This document shows, one piece after another, positions 24,434 through 36,266 of a stretch of 64,000 nt of DNA. The stretch is taken from contig JAESUZ010005168.1 in the NCBI GenBank assembly GCA_017311185.1, positions 1,178,001 to 1,242,000 on the forward strand, read 5' to 3'. Numbering within the stretch: position 1 is the stretch's first letter; each line of letters begins with the position of its first letter. The notes under the pieces are model-generated. The model was not told the DNA's origin, did not search any database, and worked only from the letters and a program-made list of their open reading frames with translations. The stretch comes from Proteles cristata cristata (lineage: Eukaryota > Chordata > Mammalia > Carnivora > Hyaenidae). Both the position numbers and the translations under genes were made by a program.

Positions 24434-24536
24434 CTTTTCCAAATATATATATAAGAAAAAAATATTTATATATATATATATATTTTTTTTTTTCCAAATA
24501 TATATATATAAGAAAAAAAAATATATATATATATGA
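24434..24536 (+). repeat. TA-rich imperfect tandem duplication
   Basis: The phrase ttttccaaatatatatata plus 'agaaaaaaa' occurs twice about 55 bases apart, separated by (TA)n and T runs. It lies within L1 ORF2. Confidence 0.85.
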
Positions 24537-24855
24537 GAGGATGGAACATTCTAAACTCATTTTATGAGGCTAGGATTAAACCTGATACCAAAACCAGAGA
24601 AAGACAGAGCAAGAAAACAAAATTATCCCTCATGAACTCAGACACAAAAATCCTCAAAAAATATTAAAAAACTGAATTCAACAATACATTTAGAGGATCA
24701 CACTCTATGATCAAGTGGGATTTATTTAAGTAATATAAGGATGATTGAACATCCACAAATCAGTTTGATATACTGTATTATTAACAAAATATATGATCTG
24801 AGCATCTGACAAAATTTCATATCCGTTCATGATATCATCCCTCAACATACTTCAT

Positions 24856-25169
24856 AAAGGGGCTTTTTCCTTTTCTTCTCCCCAGCTTTTATTTTTTATC
24901 ATTTTATCCTCTACTTGCCCCTTTTGAAAGCCAGCACTTAAATTATATATTATTGAAAGCCCCATTCCTATAAACAGGCTCTTATTTCCAGGGATACATT
25001 TCCTTCCAGTTAGGGCAGATTTTCCGGTTTCTGGTAATTTTACAGGAATTTTAGGCCAGATGCCAACCCCTTGCTTTTCTCTTCCCCTTGATTTTCCTTT
25101 TGCGTCTCTCACCAGAATGCTCTCAGGAAGTATGTAAGAAAGTGCTGTGAGGCTTAGTGATTTTCCCTC
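24856..25169. other. Unassigned stretch with 86-codon minus frame
   Basis: An open minus-strand frame at 24852-25112 is rich in Lys and Gly. It has no domain I recognise and may belong to an L1/HAL1-type element, since antisense L1-like sequence follows. Confidence 0.35.
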
Positions 25170-26600
25170 TGGTTTTTATTAACAGGCATTTTGAATCTTT
25201 TCTACTATCTGCCTACTATTTATGCCAAGGGTATTGTTTTTTTGTGCAGATTACCATCCTTTTTGTTAGCGTCGTTTTATTGTGTATGGCAGCACAAACA
25301 GGCAGCAATCCATCCAGGAGTCAGGAACATAGTTTTTATATATTTTTTATGTCTTCCATAGACTTCCTAATTGCATTTTTTTTTTTTTTTTTGGCAGATA
25401 GTTTTAGTATTTGCTTCAAGGCTTACCACATGCATCCTTAAGAGAGTATGTTTCTTATCATTATTGTTCCACTTCATATTCCATACAATATATTAGTGAC
25501 TTTTTACTTTTACACTCTACACTTCCGGCAATATATCTGACACTTCCCACTTCCAACTCTCCACCGTATCACAGATACAATAGACAAACTCCAATATGTG
25601 CATCTGTCCCACTCCATCAGTTTGCTCTCTTACCATATATTTTATCTCTATGTATAGAATGACATCTTTCCTTTACTTTTAAGTTTACTTATTTATTTTG
25701 GGAGAGAGAGAGAAAGGGAGGAGAGAATCCCAAGCAGGCTCTACACTGCCAGCACAGAGTTCAATGTTGGGCTCAATCTCACGAACCATAAGATCATGAC
25801 CTGAGCCAAAATCAAGAGTCAGTCACTTACCCAACTGAGTCACCCAGGCATCCCTAGAATAAATCTATCTTTCAATTTTATTTGACTTTAAACAGCTTGT
25901 GGTCTTTTTGGAAAATTTATAGGTCAGAAAAATAATAACACATTTTCTTTTACATTTACTTGTACTCTTCATGATTCCTTAGAATATGGCTTTCCATCTG
26001 TTATCATTTGCTTTCAGCTTGAAATAAACATATACTTTAGCATTTCTTGCAGTGTATTTCTGTTAGCAATTAATTCTCTCAGCATTTGTTCATGTCAACG
26101 GTGTTTTTTTCCAGTCTTGGTTCTGAAAAACATTACTGATGAATATAGAATTTGGGGTTTATAGTTGTTTCCTTTTTTTCTTTGAGCCCTTAAAATTTCA
26201 TTACATTTTCTTCTAGTCTCCGTTGTTTAGGATGAGAGATAAGACATAATTTTTTACATTGTTCTCCAGTATATAAGTATGTTTATTCTCTCTCCACTTT
26301 TAAGAATCTCATTCTCTTTGGTTTCAACAGGGTTTTGCCTTAAAATCTTCTCACTGGGGCTGGTAATAGGTACCACACTACATCTTTTCTCGCCACTAAT
26401 GTGTCTAGGTGTGGTTTTACGTGTATTTATAAAGTTTCAATTTATACGTGCTTGACTTTGTGCTTTGTTAGGTGATCTGTGAAAACCTCAAGCTGTTTCC
26501 CAAGCTTTCAGCTCAACTAAGTCTCTAAACTCTGTCCCCAGGAAGATACTGAGACCTTGGCTTTTGACTCTGTTAGTAAAAAACTAGAGTAGGTCTCATC
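25170..26600 (-). mobile_element. Probable L1/HAL1 ORF1 region, antisense
   Basis: T-rich plus-strand sequence reads as the reverse of L1-type ORF1 text: 'gcatttcttgcagtgtatttctgttagcaa', 'ctctcagcatttgttcatg', 'agaatttggggtttatagttg', 'cattttcttctagtctcc' and 'gtgtctaggtgtggtttt' in the order expected. No frame is intact. A SINE is inserted at 25677-25854. Its left boundary is uncertain. Confidence 0.5.
25677..25854 (-). mobile_element. CAN-SINE
   Basis: The head is at the right (gtcacccaggcatcccta) and the GA-rich tail at the left. It is slightly shortened in the GA region. Flanks tatagaatgacatctttc and tagaataaatctatctttc suggest a diverged target duplication. Confidence 0.9.
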
Positions 26601-27757
26601 CTGTCATGACCCCTATCCCTAAACTCAGTCTTTCTGACGTCTCAGCCCAAGCTGCTAAGGAGCTGTGAATGTAGCTCCTCTACTCCCATTGGGCTGGAAC
26701 TGCAAGGCTTCAAGCAGTTCTAGTTTTCCAGTGTCTCCATCCCATAGCAGCCCAATAGCCTTGGGTAGTTTCACTGGCGAATGGGCAGCCCATTCTTCAG
26801 CAAAGTAGTCAAGCCAGCCTGGAAGTTTCTGGACACCCCTGGTAAGTAGCTCCCTATGTTCTTCTCCAGTGCTCTACGGAGCCCAACCATTTTAAGCTGC
26901 CCTGAATTGTGATCTGTGCCTCCTCAACAAGTTCAAAACACCACATCCAGTGGGATGTCCTCCGATAAGGAAAATGTCCTCAAAGCCAGGGCAAACATGG
27001 GGCTTGCCTCACAGTTTTCTGTTTTTCAGGAATTGAATACTGATATGCCTATTATGAGTAGGAAACAGCTCGTCCAAGTGGTAGGGGAGTGTCTTGCTTA
27101 GAGGAACACAAGGTTGTCCTAAGGCAGAAGAGAGCAAAGGCATTTCCAAGAAGGACTTTAGAAAAATGTGTACTGCGTCTGAACTGAGAAGAACAAAATG
27201 GGGACCGGATAAGAAGAAAGGGAAGATGTAAGCGGGAGCTAAATGATCCAAGGCCAATTATACCACTGTATCTCAGGTGTCAGATTTCTCTCCCCCAGTC
27301 TTTTAGGTTTCTTACTTCAGAGTATTACTTTGAGGACTACATGTATTTCCTTGATGCTTCGTGATGAGAACCAGTAACACTGGGATCTCCTCTGAATACC
27401 TATTTCAAGAATGATTGGTCCCAGCAGAGGACACAGAATCTTCACTGGTTTTCAAAGCTGTCTCATGAGTGATCACTCTAGAAGGGATAACATCTCTTCA
27501 GGTATGGTTTTACCAGTTGGAAACACGAGAAACTTACCATCTGCTTCTACCTCTAATCTTGTAGAAAGGGATTTATGTAAAACAAATCTATAAAATTTAT
27601 TACTGGAGGCATTGGCATGAATAGGAAATGTTTTATCAGAAATGCAATATGTTGTCTAGGAAGGCAGACCTTTGAATCTCATACACATTTGATGTGCTTC
27701 CAACATAAGCTACTATACACTGAGGACAGCCTAATTCTCTGCCATGTTCTACTATTA
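26601..27757. other. Unassigned, relatively GC-rich stretch
   Basis: About 1.1 kb of less AT-rich DNA with small frames on both strands (61, 82 and 60 codons) that match nothing I know. It may be the 5' part of the adjacent antisense L1-type element, or unique sequence. Confidence 0.4.
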
Positions 27758-27890
27758 GGGAGACACAGAATCTGAAGCAGGCTCCAGGCTCTGAGCACAG
27801 AGTCTGATTTGGAGCTTGAACTCACAAACCGTGAGATCACGACCTGAGCTGAAGTTGGACACATTACTGACTGAGCTACCCAGACACCCC
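27758..27890 (-). mobile_element. CAN-SINE fragment, head half only
   Basis: Contains the B-box and A-box part (gaactcacaaaccgtgagatcac ... gctacccagacacccc in plus-strand order) but lacks the GA/CT segment and A tail. No target duplication is seen, so it is an old truncated copy. Confidence 0.85.
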
Positions 27891-27994
27891 ACTTACCAGG
27901 TTCAGGATTGTTTCTGATTATGTATGCCCATATTCTTTTGGTCCTGTTTCTCTGCAGAATCCTAATGCAACCTTCTTAAGAGCTTTAGCAGGGC

Positions 27995-28104
27995 TATGCA
28001 CTGATGCGCTCAGCCCACTTGGGGTTCTCTCTCTCTCTCTGTCCTTATCCTGCTATCACTCTCTCTCTACCTCAAAATAAATAAATAAAATGTAAAAAAA
28101 AAAA
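27995..28104 (+). mobile_element. CAN-SINE fragment, tail half only
   Basis: The 'ctcagcccacttggggttctc' body end is followed by a CT-rich segment, ataaataaataaa and an A11 run. The tRNA-like head is missing. It lies about 100 bases from an opposite-strand head fragment. Confidence 0.8.
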
Positions 28105-28569
28105 TGGTTTTACCAAAGGTTTCCAGACTAACAAGGACTGAGCTCACATGTCCATCATGATGAAACAAGAGCTAGAGCCAGACAAGTAGCGGGGCTCAAA
28201 CTAGCCAGCAACAGGTCACTTATGAGCATTTATAATTACGTAGGGCATCAAACTGAACTACACAGACTGCTAATGTGGGGTTATTAAAAAGGTAATAGAT
28301 ATGAATAGAAAACTGGGTATTTATTTAACAACAACAAATATCTATTATACTTAAAGTATGTTATTTTATGATTCTACAAACTAGATATTCTTCCTGGTTA
28401 TAAAACACACTGCTTTCTGCAATGACAGGTTTTAAGCCAAATTTGGTATCTAAAAATGCACATATCTGAAAAAGACAGTAAGGAGAAACTCAACAATGTA
28501 TTAGGATACATAAGAACATGAAGAGTTATGTAATTAGACAGAATTGAAGTCAAGAATTAATAATGTTTA

Positions 28570-28780
28570 GGGGCCCCTGAGTGGCTTAGTTGGTTGAGCA
28601 TTCAACTTTGGCTCAGGTCATGATCTCAAGACTCATGGATTGAGCCCCACATTGGGCTCTGTGCTAACAGCTCAGGGCATGGAGTTTGCTTTGGATTCTG
28701 TGTCTCCCTCTCTCTCTGCCTCTCCCCTACTCATATTCTTTCTTTCTCTCACTCTCAAAAGTAAATAACCATTAAAAAAT
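28570..28780 (+). mobile_element. CAN-SINE with 15-bp TSD
   Basis: Complete copy from ggggcccctgagtggcttag to the A-rich tail. The target duplication aattaataatgttta is perfect at 28555-28569 and 28781-28795, although the body is moderately diverged. Confidence 0.95.
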
Positions 28781-28984
28781 AATTAATAATGTTTATAAGC
28801 CATCTGAGTATACATACCATGGAGGTGGACACTAATTAAGTAAATGACCAATTATCTAATTCAATTGTTTAAAAAGGTATACCAAGGTTGTTCAATTATG
28901 CTTCAATAAATATTTTAAAAACACACACACACAACATCATAAATATTAAAAACAATTCACTAAGTTTCAAAAAACCAGATACTT

Positions 28985-29950
28985 TTCTATTGGGACCTCA
29001 TTAAGATTAAAAACTTCTGCACAGAAAAAGAAATAATCCATAAAACTAATAGGCAACCGATGGAATGGGAACAGATATTTGCAAATGGCATATCAGATAA
29101 AGGGTTAATATCCAAAATCTATAAGAAACTCACCAAATTCCACACCCAAAAAAAGAAACAACCCAGTGAAGAAATGGGCAGAAGATATGAACAGACACTT
29201 CTCCAAAGAGGACATCCAGATGGCCAACAGACACATGAAACGATGCTCAGCATCCCTCCTCATCAGGGAAATACAAATCAAAACCACACTGAGATACCAC
29301 ATCATGCCAGTCAGAGTGGCTAAAATGAGCAAATCAGAGAACTCTAGATGCTGGTGAGGCTGTGGAGACACGGGCACCCTCCTACACTGTTGGTGGGAAT
29401 GTAAACGGGTGCAGCCCCTCTGGAAAACAGTGTGGAGGTTCCTCAAAAAATTAACACTAGAACTCCCCCATGACCCAGCAATAGCACTGCTAGGAATTTA
29501 CCCAAGGGATATAGGAGTGCTGATGTATAGGGACACATGTATCCCAATATTCATAGCAGCACTCTCCACAATAGCCAAAACATGAGAAGAGCTTAAGTGT
29601 CCATCAACAGACGAATGGATCCAGAAGATGTGGTTTATCTATGTGATGGAATACTATATGGCAATGAGAACGAATGAAATCTGGCCAGGTGTAGCAACAT
29701 GGGTGGACCTTGAGGGTGTTATGCTGAGTGAAATAAGTCAGGCAGAGGAGGACAAATACCATATGTCTGCATGTATAGCAGGATTAGGAGGAACTTAATG
29801 GAGGACCGTGGAGGAGAAGAAGGGGGGAAATAGTGGGGAAAGGGAGAGAGGCAAACCATGAGAGTGCAGATGAGCACTGAGTGTTATATGGAAACCAACT
29901 TGACAATAAACCATTTGTAAAACAACAACAACAACAACAAAAAAAAAACA
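28985..29950 (+). mobile_element. 5'-truncated L1, relatively well preserved
   Basis: Begins inside ORF2 ('ctattgggacctcattaagat') and runs through the C-terminal ORF2 blocks to a 3' UTR. It ends with 'gaaaccaacttgacaataaa' and a (CAA)n plus A tail at about 29918-29950. It is much closer to typical L1 ORF2 wording than the other L1 pieces here, so it is the youngest LINE in the window. It still has broken frames: separate 87- and 63-codon plus-strand stretches overlap at 29060-29357. Confidence 0.9.
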
Positions 29951-32560
29951 GTTTTCTTACTTCTAATATATATGCTATAGTACTCTACATAAGTCACTAT
30001 AATTATTCTTAGTGTCTTGATTTGCAAAATGAGCCAAGAACACCTAATTTTCCCACCTCTAGAGTTGCTTAGAACATTCAAGAATATACTTTATATCACT
30101 TCGAAAACCATAAAATCCTATGCAAATGTTGGACTGTATATATTTTAGAAGAAAAGTTCTTCACTACTGTGTTGTTATTAATCCTAAAAAGACTCTACAG
30201 AAGAAGGAAGTGAGGTTTCAGTAACTATAAATGATGAATTAACCTGCTGAGTCCAAATTATGTTGCAGGTCAAAGGCATTCTACAGTAGCACAGTGTTTA
30301 TGAATGTAATACTTGGGAATATCAATTAGCTGCCATAAAAATTTACTCAAAGGGAATGAAACTCATCTACAAAAAAGCTGGTGAGTCTCCCCTGACTGGA
30401 CTTTGTTGTGATCTACAAACAACTGTACATGATAACATCTTCATAGACTTTTCCTCTTTATTTTTTTTTCTGAGTACTTATATACACTTCATTTGAAATC
30501 CCCAAGTATTTTAGTAATTAGACAAGCAATTAGTAGAATTTGAAAAAGAGACTCAATAGATAGGTAAGGGAAGGAAAAAAGGGCAGAAATTATTGAATTC
30601 AGGAAACAACACTTGCTGACAATTCCCCCATAATAAATTATTTCTTTCCTAATCATTTTGCATTTATGAGTCACTTTGTTCTTGATTGCCTCTAAGGTTT
30701 TTCATAGATGGTACTCCCCACCATATATTTTTCTAGACTTAGATCCCTAAAAACAAATGCAATGTACCTTATTTAATTTCAAATGTGACACTAGCTAATA
30801 ATCACTTTATTTAGTTAAGTCATATGGAGTCACATATTTTACATTTTAGAATTAAACACAGCACTGATGCTTTTGAGGTAGGTAAAGGAAGTTAGCTTAC
30901 AAAAAGGCAAATGCAAGGGGAGGAATGAGCCTTATCAACAAGATGTAAAAAGTGAAAAAAAAGACACACAGCAAAGGCATTTAAACATAAATTTTCATAA
31001 CATTTATGAAAACATACAAGTTGTAGATCTATAGGTATTTCTGTTTGTTTTGTTTTGTTTTAAACCACTGATGTATTTCTTTACTTCATCATGAAGAAGT
31101 CTGGAAATAAGCCATCTTTGCCTTGTGAAATGAATGAATTTGACCGAATGGAAGAATCCAAGACTATTTTCAAATTTGATGTCAGCAAGTGTGAATATGC
31201 TGCAGCTGCGTTTCCTTGGCATAATTAATTCCTGTTGGAAAACTTCATTACTAGGAGTTGGAAGGCTAATGCAGAGAGGGCTTGGCTTCCTGAGGCCAGC
31301 TTTAGTCTGGTGCATGCACAGCTGTGGAATTCTAGGAAGCATGGAAGCTGTTCAGGAAATGATGGAATGAACATATATAATGCCAGAGAGAACAGTTTTG
31401 CAATTCAATATGGAGTGTGTGGTTTCCAGTCTGAGTTATAAGCAAAGTGAGGGGAAAAGAAGTCTTTCTTCTTATGCACTGACACTTCAGCTATTTATTC
31501 AATGTCCTGCTTATATGTTTGCCTGGTCATCGGAACTGCAGTATATTGTTGTCAATGTTGATCTTGGAGGTGCCTCACCCATTTTTTCTCCATTCTAGCT
31601 GTATTTTTCTTTAATCAAAGATCTTATGTGATAAGATGTTAATTCATGATACAGATGTGCTTTGCTTTAATGAACAGTGTGTTTGGTCTCAGAGGCAACA
31701 TCTCAAAATACCTAATCCTCAATATTGATTTTGTCTAATCAGAAGCCCATATAATCCACAAAATGATTAAAGAAGCCAGAGATAGAATACTCACAGACAA
31801 CTGGGACACTTGTAATTTTTGTTTTGGATACACTCTCCCCTGTTAAATAAAGAATTGGATTCAGAAAGTTGGTTGTTATCAGTGTCATATGCTTTAGGAA
31901 GGCAAATAAAAATTCTTCATGTTCCTTCTGCATTCTAGTTTCCTCTAATGGAATGCCAGATGGTTTTTGCTGTTGTCGTTGTTGTTGTTACTGTTTTTCT
32001 GTTTGTTTGTTTTTGCCTGACCTGTTGTAATCAGAAATTTACAACAAGTACCAGAGCACTGAATGTGCCTGTGTCCTGAGGATGTTTCTGATCCTAGATG
32101 TTCACCCAGGTTAATGTTCACTGGAAAGAGGTTAATAGCTGGTCTGTGACTTGCACCCTAGACTTCAGTACTCCCCACAGAATGACTAATCTTAACCAGT
32201 TCTCCCTGTAGATATGATTTAATATTTACCGGCAGAAAGATTTAAGGAAGGCATTATTAAAAAGGAAGACTTTTTCAAAGGACATGGGCCAGTCTCTCTC
32301 TCTAAATAAGTTTTAAATTATGGGCGGATTGTTGGCTACAGAATGAGTGTTAGTCACATCATTTTTAAAATCTATTGTAACTATCTATTGTATCTATTGT
32401 ATTGTATCTATTGTAACATATTTTTATCTTTGTAACTAATGGGATATAAATGGAGAAGCCCACAAACCAAAGGAACTTCTTTTGTCAACAATTTTCACAC
32501 TCACTATTGAAAGTGCATCTGTTAATACAAAACTAAAAGTTGTTTCTAGTTCAGGGAATG
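29951..32560. other. Unassigned stretch, possibly partly conserved
   Basis: About 2.6 kb without recognised mobile elements apart from short T-rich and TTG runs near 31970-32010. Around 31080-31600 the composition is less AT-rich and several overlapping frames on both strands are open. No domain is recognisable and no splice-flanked exon can be claimed. Confidence 0.4.
32344..32412 (+). repeat. Cryptic (ATCTATTGTA)n repeat
   Basis: The word 'tctattgta' recurs about five times in roughly 60 bases with small spacing changes. Confidence 0.75.
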
Positions 32561-33425
32561 AGACAACCGGAAATATCAATTAAAGTAGGAAACAGACTAA
32601 TAGTGATAATCAATAAAAATATGGAAAATGTCCTCTCTCACTGATAAGACATAGACATGTAAATGAGAAATGCCACATACCGTACAGATGAGGAAAATAG
32701 TGAAAATAATGATTGTGCAGCATGTCCACAACTGTATAGGAGAAAGGCAATGCTCACACAATTTTGGTGGGAAATTAACTGGATAAAACCAATTTGAAAA
32801 ATGTTTCCATCATTAAACATAGAAGAAGCAAATGCTATGACCCAAGCTTTCACTCATAGATACATAACACAGGGCAATGCATTCACTTATCAGCAGGGCA
32901 TACACTGTTAATAGAGTCTTATCTATATTTGGGTCACTGGAATCCACCTGAATGTCCCTCATAATATCTAGATAAAATTCATGTCAAACCACTGAACGTT
33001 ATACGAAACAAAAATGCAAAATTACAGCTAATTGTAACACCATAACTTAATTTTTAAAACAAAATGTAAATGTAAAAAAAAATACACAAAATAAAATATG
33101 GACTATGATTCCAATTACGTTAAGTCCAAAAATAAGGCAAAATTGAGCTATATTATTTAGAGAAGACAGTGTGGTTGTTTAAAAAAATAAAAAGGGGATA
33201 CAAGGAAGGAGGTAAATAACACATGTCAGAAAAATGATTTCCTCAGCAGTGGGAGAGGAAGTTACAATGGGTAAAAATAAACTGAAGTTATTTCTCTATT
33301 ATGTTTTTTGTTCTATGTGGTAATTACAAGGATGTGTTCTTCACATTCATTTATCAGTTTGTTCTTGTAGGTGCTATGCAGATATACATTTGTGTAATAT
33401 TTCAATATAAAAAATAAACTTAAAA
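32560..33425 (+). mobile_element. Old L1 3'-end fragment
   Basis: Sense-oriented text matches an old L1 3' terminal region: 'ttggtgggaaattaactggataaaacc', 'cattcacttat', 'gtaattacaaggatgtgttcttcac', and a terminal 'atataaaaaataaactta'. It is heavily diverged, with no coding. Confidence 0.55.
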
Positions 33426-34639
33426 AATCTCTCCTAACATTGGTCAATTCTCAAGATTTAATCTCTGAGAATACTAGTAATTATTTGTTTCTGGATTCTG
33501 CAGTTGAGAGAACATAAGCTACAAATACCAAAGTTCCCAAGTAGACCTGTAACGCTGAGCAAACATATTTATCAGGGACATATTTATTATCATTCCTTTA
33601 ATTATACCAGGATGGGAACTGAGAAAAAAGATAGGGGTAGAAATGAAAAGTAGGGTATTAAAAGTGAGTTTAAGTGATTTCTGAGTTGTTCTCTATACAA
33701 ACTTGCAGCGAGGAAGATCAGACAGTCTGTAAACAAAACAAATCTATTGGTTTACAGAGCTTGAAAAATCCAAAATACTGCATAATGCACAAGATATATT
33801 GATGATACATAATGAGTAAATTGCTCTGGAAATATTAATCCTTTCATGCTACATTATTCCTTTTCTTGCAGTATTTCCTTAGTCTCAAAAGAAAGAAAAG
33901 ACAATAAAGTATAATTTTGTAAACAGTAATCACCCAAGTAAGCAATACGAAACTAAAATTATTTTCATTTTCTTTTACTTTCTAGCTTTACCAGACACAT
34001 ATTCTACACCATGGAAGACCTTCTTTCAAAATGGTGACTTCTATTCATCATCAAATTATTATATATTTATTATTACAGCATTACTGTGATGTCTTTTTGT
34101 AATGCAGGATGTTAAATATTTTACCTATATTCATTTCTGTCTCCAACAACTTTGATGGTATGACAAAGCTGAGGCTCTGAAATTTGGTAAAGAGGTTTTT
34201 GATTTTTGTGGAAGAATCGGAAATATTCTTGAGAGCTCAGGGAAAGTATTCCATCTTTGAATGGAAGACAAGTGTACCTACTGCACTGGGTTTATGAAAA
34301 AACAGGAATAAGTATGTCTGCTATAGAGTTAAATTTCTTTATTAGCATTAGGCCAAATGCACCAAAATGCTTCCCTGAAAAGTAAATGTAGGTCAACCAC
34401 AAGAGAAAAGGCACCTACACATTCCCCATGCTTTTGGCATCATTGGGAGACAAAGAATGTTTCGATGTTCAAATACTTGTAAGCGAAGAATTTATACTTT
34501 ACCAAGTGGTTGCCATGTTATTTGTTGCATAGATATTGTTAAATGTTTTATCTTTATTTTGAATTATAGCATATAATTCATTTGTTGAATTCCATTATAT
34601 AAAATAGCAGGGTGATAGTATTATGAAGTGTCATGTTTT
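33426..34639. other. Unassigned stretch
   Basis: No gene is seen. At about 34085-34200, wording such as 'ttacctatattcatttctg' and 'gacaaagctgaggctctgaaa' resembles a reverse MIR, too weak to call separately. Confidence 0.4.
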
Positions 34640-35130
34640 TTCTAGTTCATTTCCTATGGTCCCACTGGATCAGTGATCTCATGTTGCCATTGCTCTAGTA
34701 TATCTTTGTCCCTCTCTTCATTTGTAGCTTTTTGAAACAGTTTTATTTAGTCTGTTTCTTATGCAACACATAGGGTGTTATTTTGTCAATTTGAAAATAA
34801 ACTTTTCCTTTAAGAGGCTAGTTAAACCCAATCACATTTATAGATGTCTGATAGTTTTTAGCCCTATTTTACCTTTTAATAATTGTTGACCATTAAGTTG
34901 TTTTCATGATACTCTATTTGGTCAATATTCTTATCTGTTTATATAATTTATTTTGATATTAGGAAGGTATTTATTTTATTCTAGTGGGTGCTTTATATCA
35001 ATACTTCTTTATACTGATAGTTTTTCTCATGTCCTTAATCCTCTTTTATAGTGCTTATTTCCTTCTTTAACCAACTTTTGAAACAATATCATTTTGTTTG
35101 TTTAAGCAGGGAAAAACTTTATTTTTTCAG
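34640..35130 (-). mobile_element. Possible L1 fragment, antisense
   Basis: T-rich sequence with 'cctttaagaggctagttaaacccaatcac' and 'tttttctcatgtccttaatcc' follows the pattern of reversed L1 ORF2 endonuclease-region text. Diverged and tentative. Confidence 0.4.
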
Positions 35131-35339
35131 TGTTTTTAAATGTTTATTTATTTTTGAGAAAGACAGACAGAGTATGAGCAGGGGAGGAGAAGAGAAAGAG
35201 GGAGACACAGAATCAGAAGCAAGCTCTAGGCTCTGAGGTGTCAGCACAGAGCCTGATGTGGGGCTTGAACCCACAGAATGAGAGATCATGACCTGATCCC
35301 AAGCTGGACACTTAACCAAATGAGCCACCCAGATGCCCC
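35131..35339 (-). mobile_element. CAN-SINE
   Basis: Head at the right (gagccacccagatgcccct), T-rich tail at the left. Its body reads 'ctgaggtgtcagcacag', the older form lacking the three-base insertion found in the young subfamily. Confidence 0.93.
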
Positions 35340-36044
35340 TACTTCATTTCTATCCAATTAAAAAGTATGAATCAATCTTCAAGCAATAATCAAAATAGTC
35401 AATGCACAATTAACAGGAGGACACATACAGATTAGACTATAGGTTTAGATACTTTGAATTAAACACATCTTTTGATTGCTCTAATATACTTCAAAATGTA
35501 TAATATTGCTCTAATTATACTTCAAAATGAGGAGCATACTCACAAAAAATGAAAAAAAAGTAATTTAAACTTTAATATATTTAACCTAGACTATGCCTTC
35601 TTATTCTAAGACAACAGAAAAACTGCAAAATACTCTTTTTTAATTAGTAGGTTACTGGTGGTAATTGATGGCAATGATACAGCTGCAGCAATTTTGAAAT
35701 TACTTTGTGATTATTGCAGAACTGAGGAGATACATAAATATATTTATTTTGTGGACATCTGGGTGGTTCCCACACAGAAGAGATACACATATGGGATGGT
35801 TTACAGCATAAAGAACACTTTATGGTAGCAGGTTACATTGGAACTACAATTATTGCTATAAATTCATGAAAAGTAACACACAAGCATATACGTGTTTGTG
35901 TGCGTATATGTGAAATATAATGTTGAATACACAATACATAATATAAATATATAGCATCAATTTCTATCTGGTGTAAGAGCTCCAAGACAGTGACACTAGT
36001 AGCTATAAAAAAATCATGACATGGTTTTGAAAATCATGATATAT
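35340..36044. other. Unassigned AT-rich stretch
   Basis: No gene is recognised. Contains the short tandem duplication at 35475-35529. Confidence 0.4.
35475..35529 (+). repeat. Short imperfect tandem duplication
   Basis: attgctctaatatacttca... at 35475-35498 is repeated as attgctctaattatacttca... at 35505-35529, with one inserted base and a six-base spacer. Confidence 0.85.
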
Positions 36045-36055
36045 TTTTGATTTTT

Positions 36056-36248
36056 CTTTTTTTTTTAAAGTTTATTTCTTTATTTTGAGAGAAAGCATGA
36101 GTAGGGTAGGGGCGCAGCGAGGATTCCAGGCAGGATCCCTGCTGTCAGCACAGCCTGACCTGGGGCTCAACCCCACTAACCGTGAGATCATGAGCTGAGC
36201 AGAGATCAAGAGTCAGATGCTTAACCAACTGAGCCATTCAGGTGCCCC
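36056..36248 (-). mobile_element. CAN-SINE
   Basis: Head at the right (gagccattcaggtgcccc), T-run tail at the left. Target duplication ttttgattttt at 36045-36055 and about 36256-36266. The GA segment is short. Confidence 0.92.
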
Positions 36249-36266
36249 AATAAGGTTTTGATTTTT

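Larger units (their letters stand above)
20836..24855 (+). mobile_element. L1 with 5' region, ORF1 and partial ORF2
   Basis: The 5' end is visible: gagtttccgtccaacatgg and 'cctaaactcaccacctccca' match L1 5' UTR wording. ORF1-like sequence runs from about 21100 to 22000, with an internal 79-80 codon frame. ORF2 endonuclease/RT wording follows from about 22990 to 24850. The element stops in the RT region without a 3' UTR, so it is 3'-truncated or rearranged. It is interrupted by a GAAA microsatellite, two SINEs and TA-rich expansions. All reading frames are broken. Confidence 0.8.

Noticed and set aside
29105..29446. 113-codon minus-strand frame
   Set aside because: It is the exact antisense of L1 ORF2 C-terminal sequence, whose real coding direction is plus.
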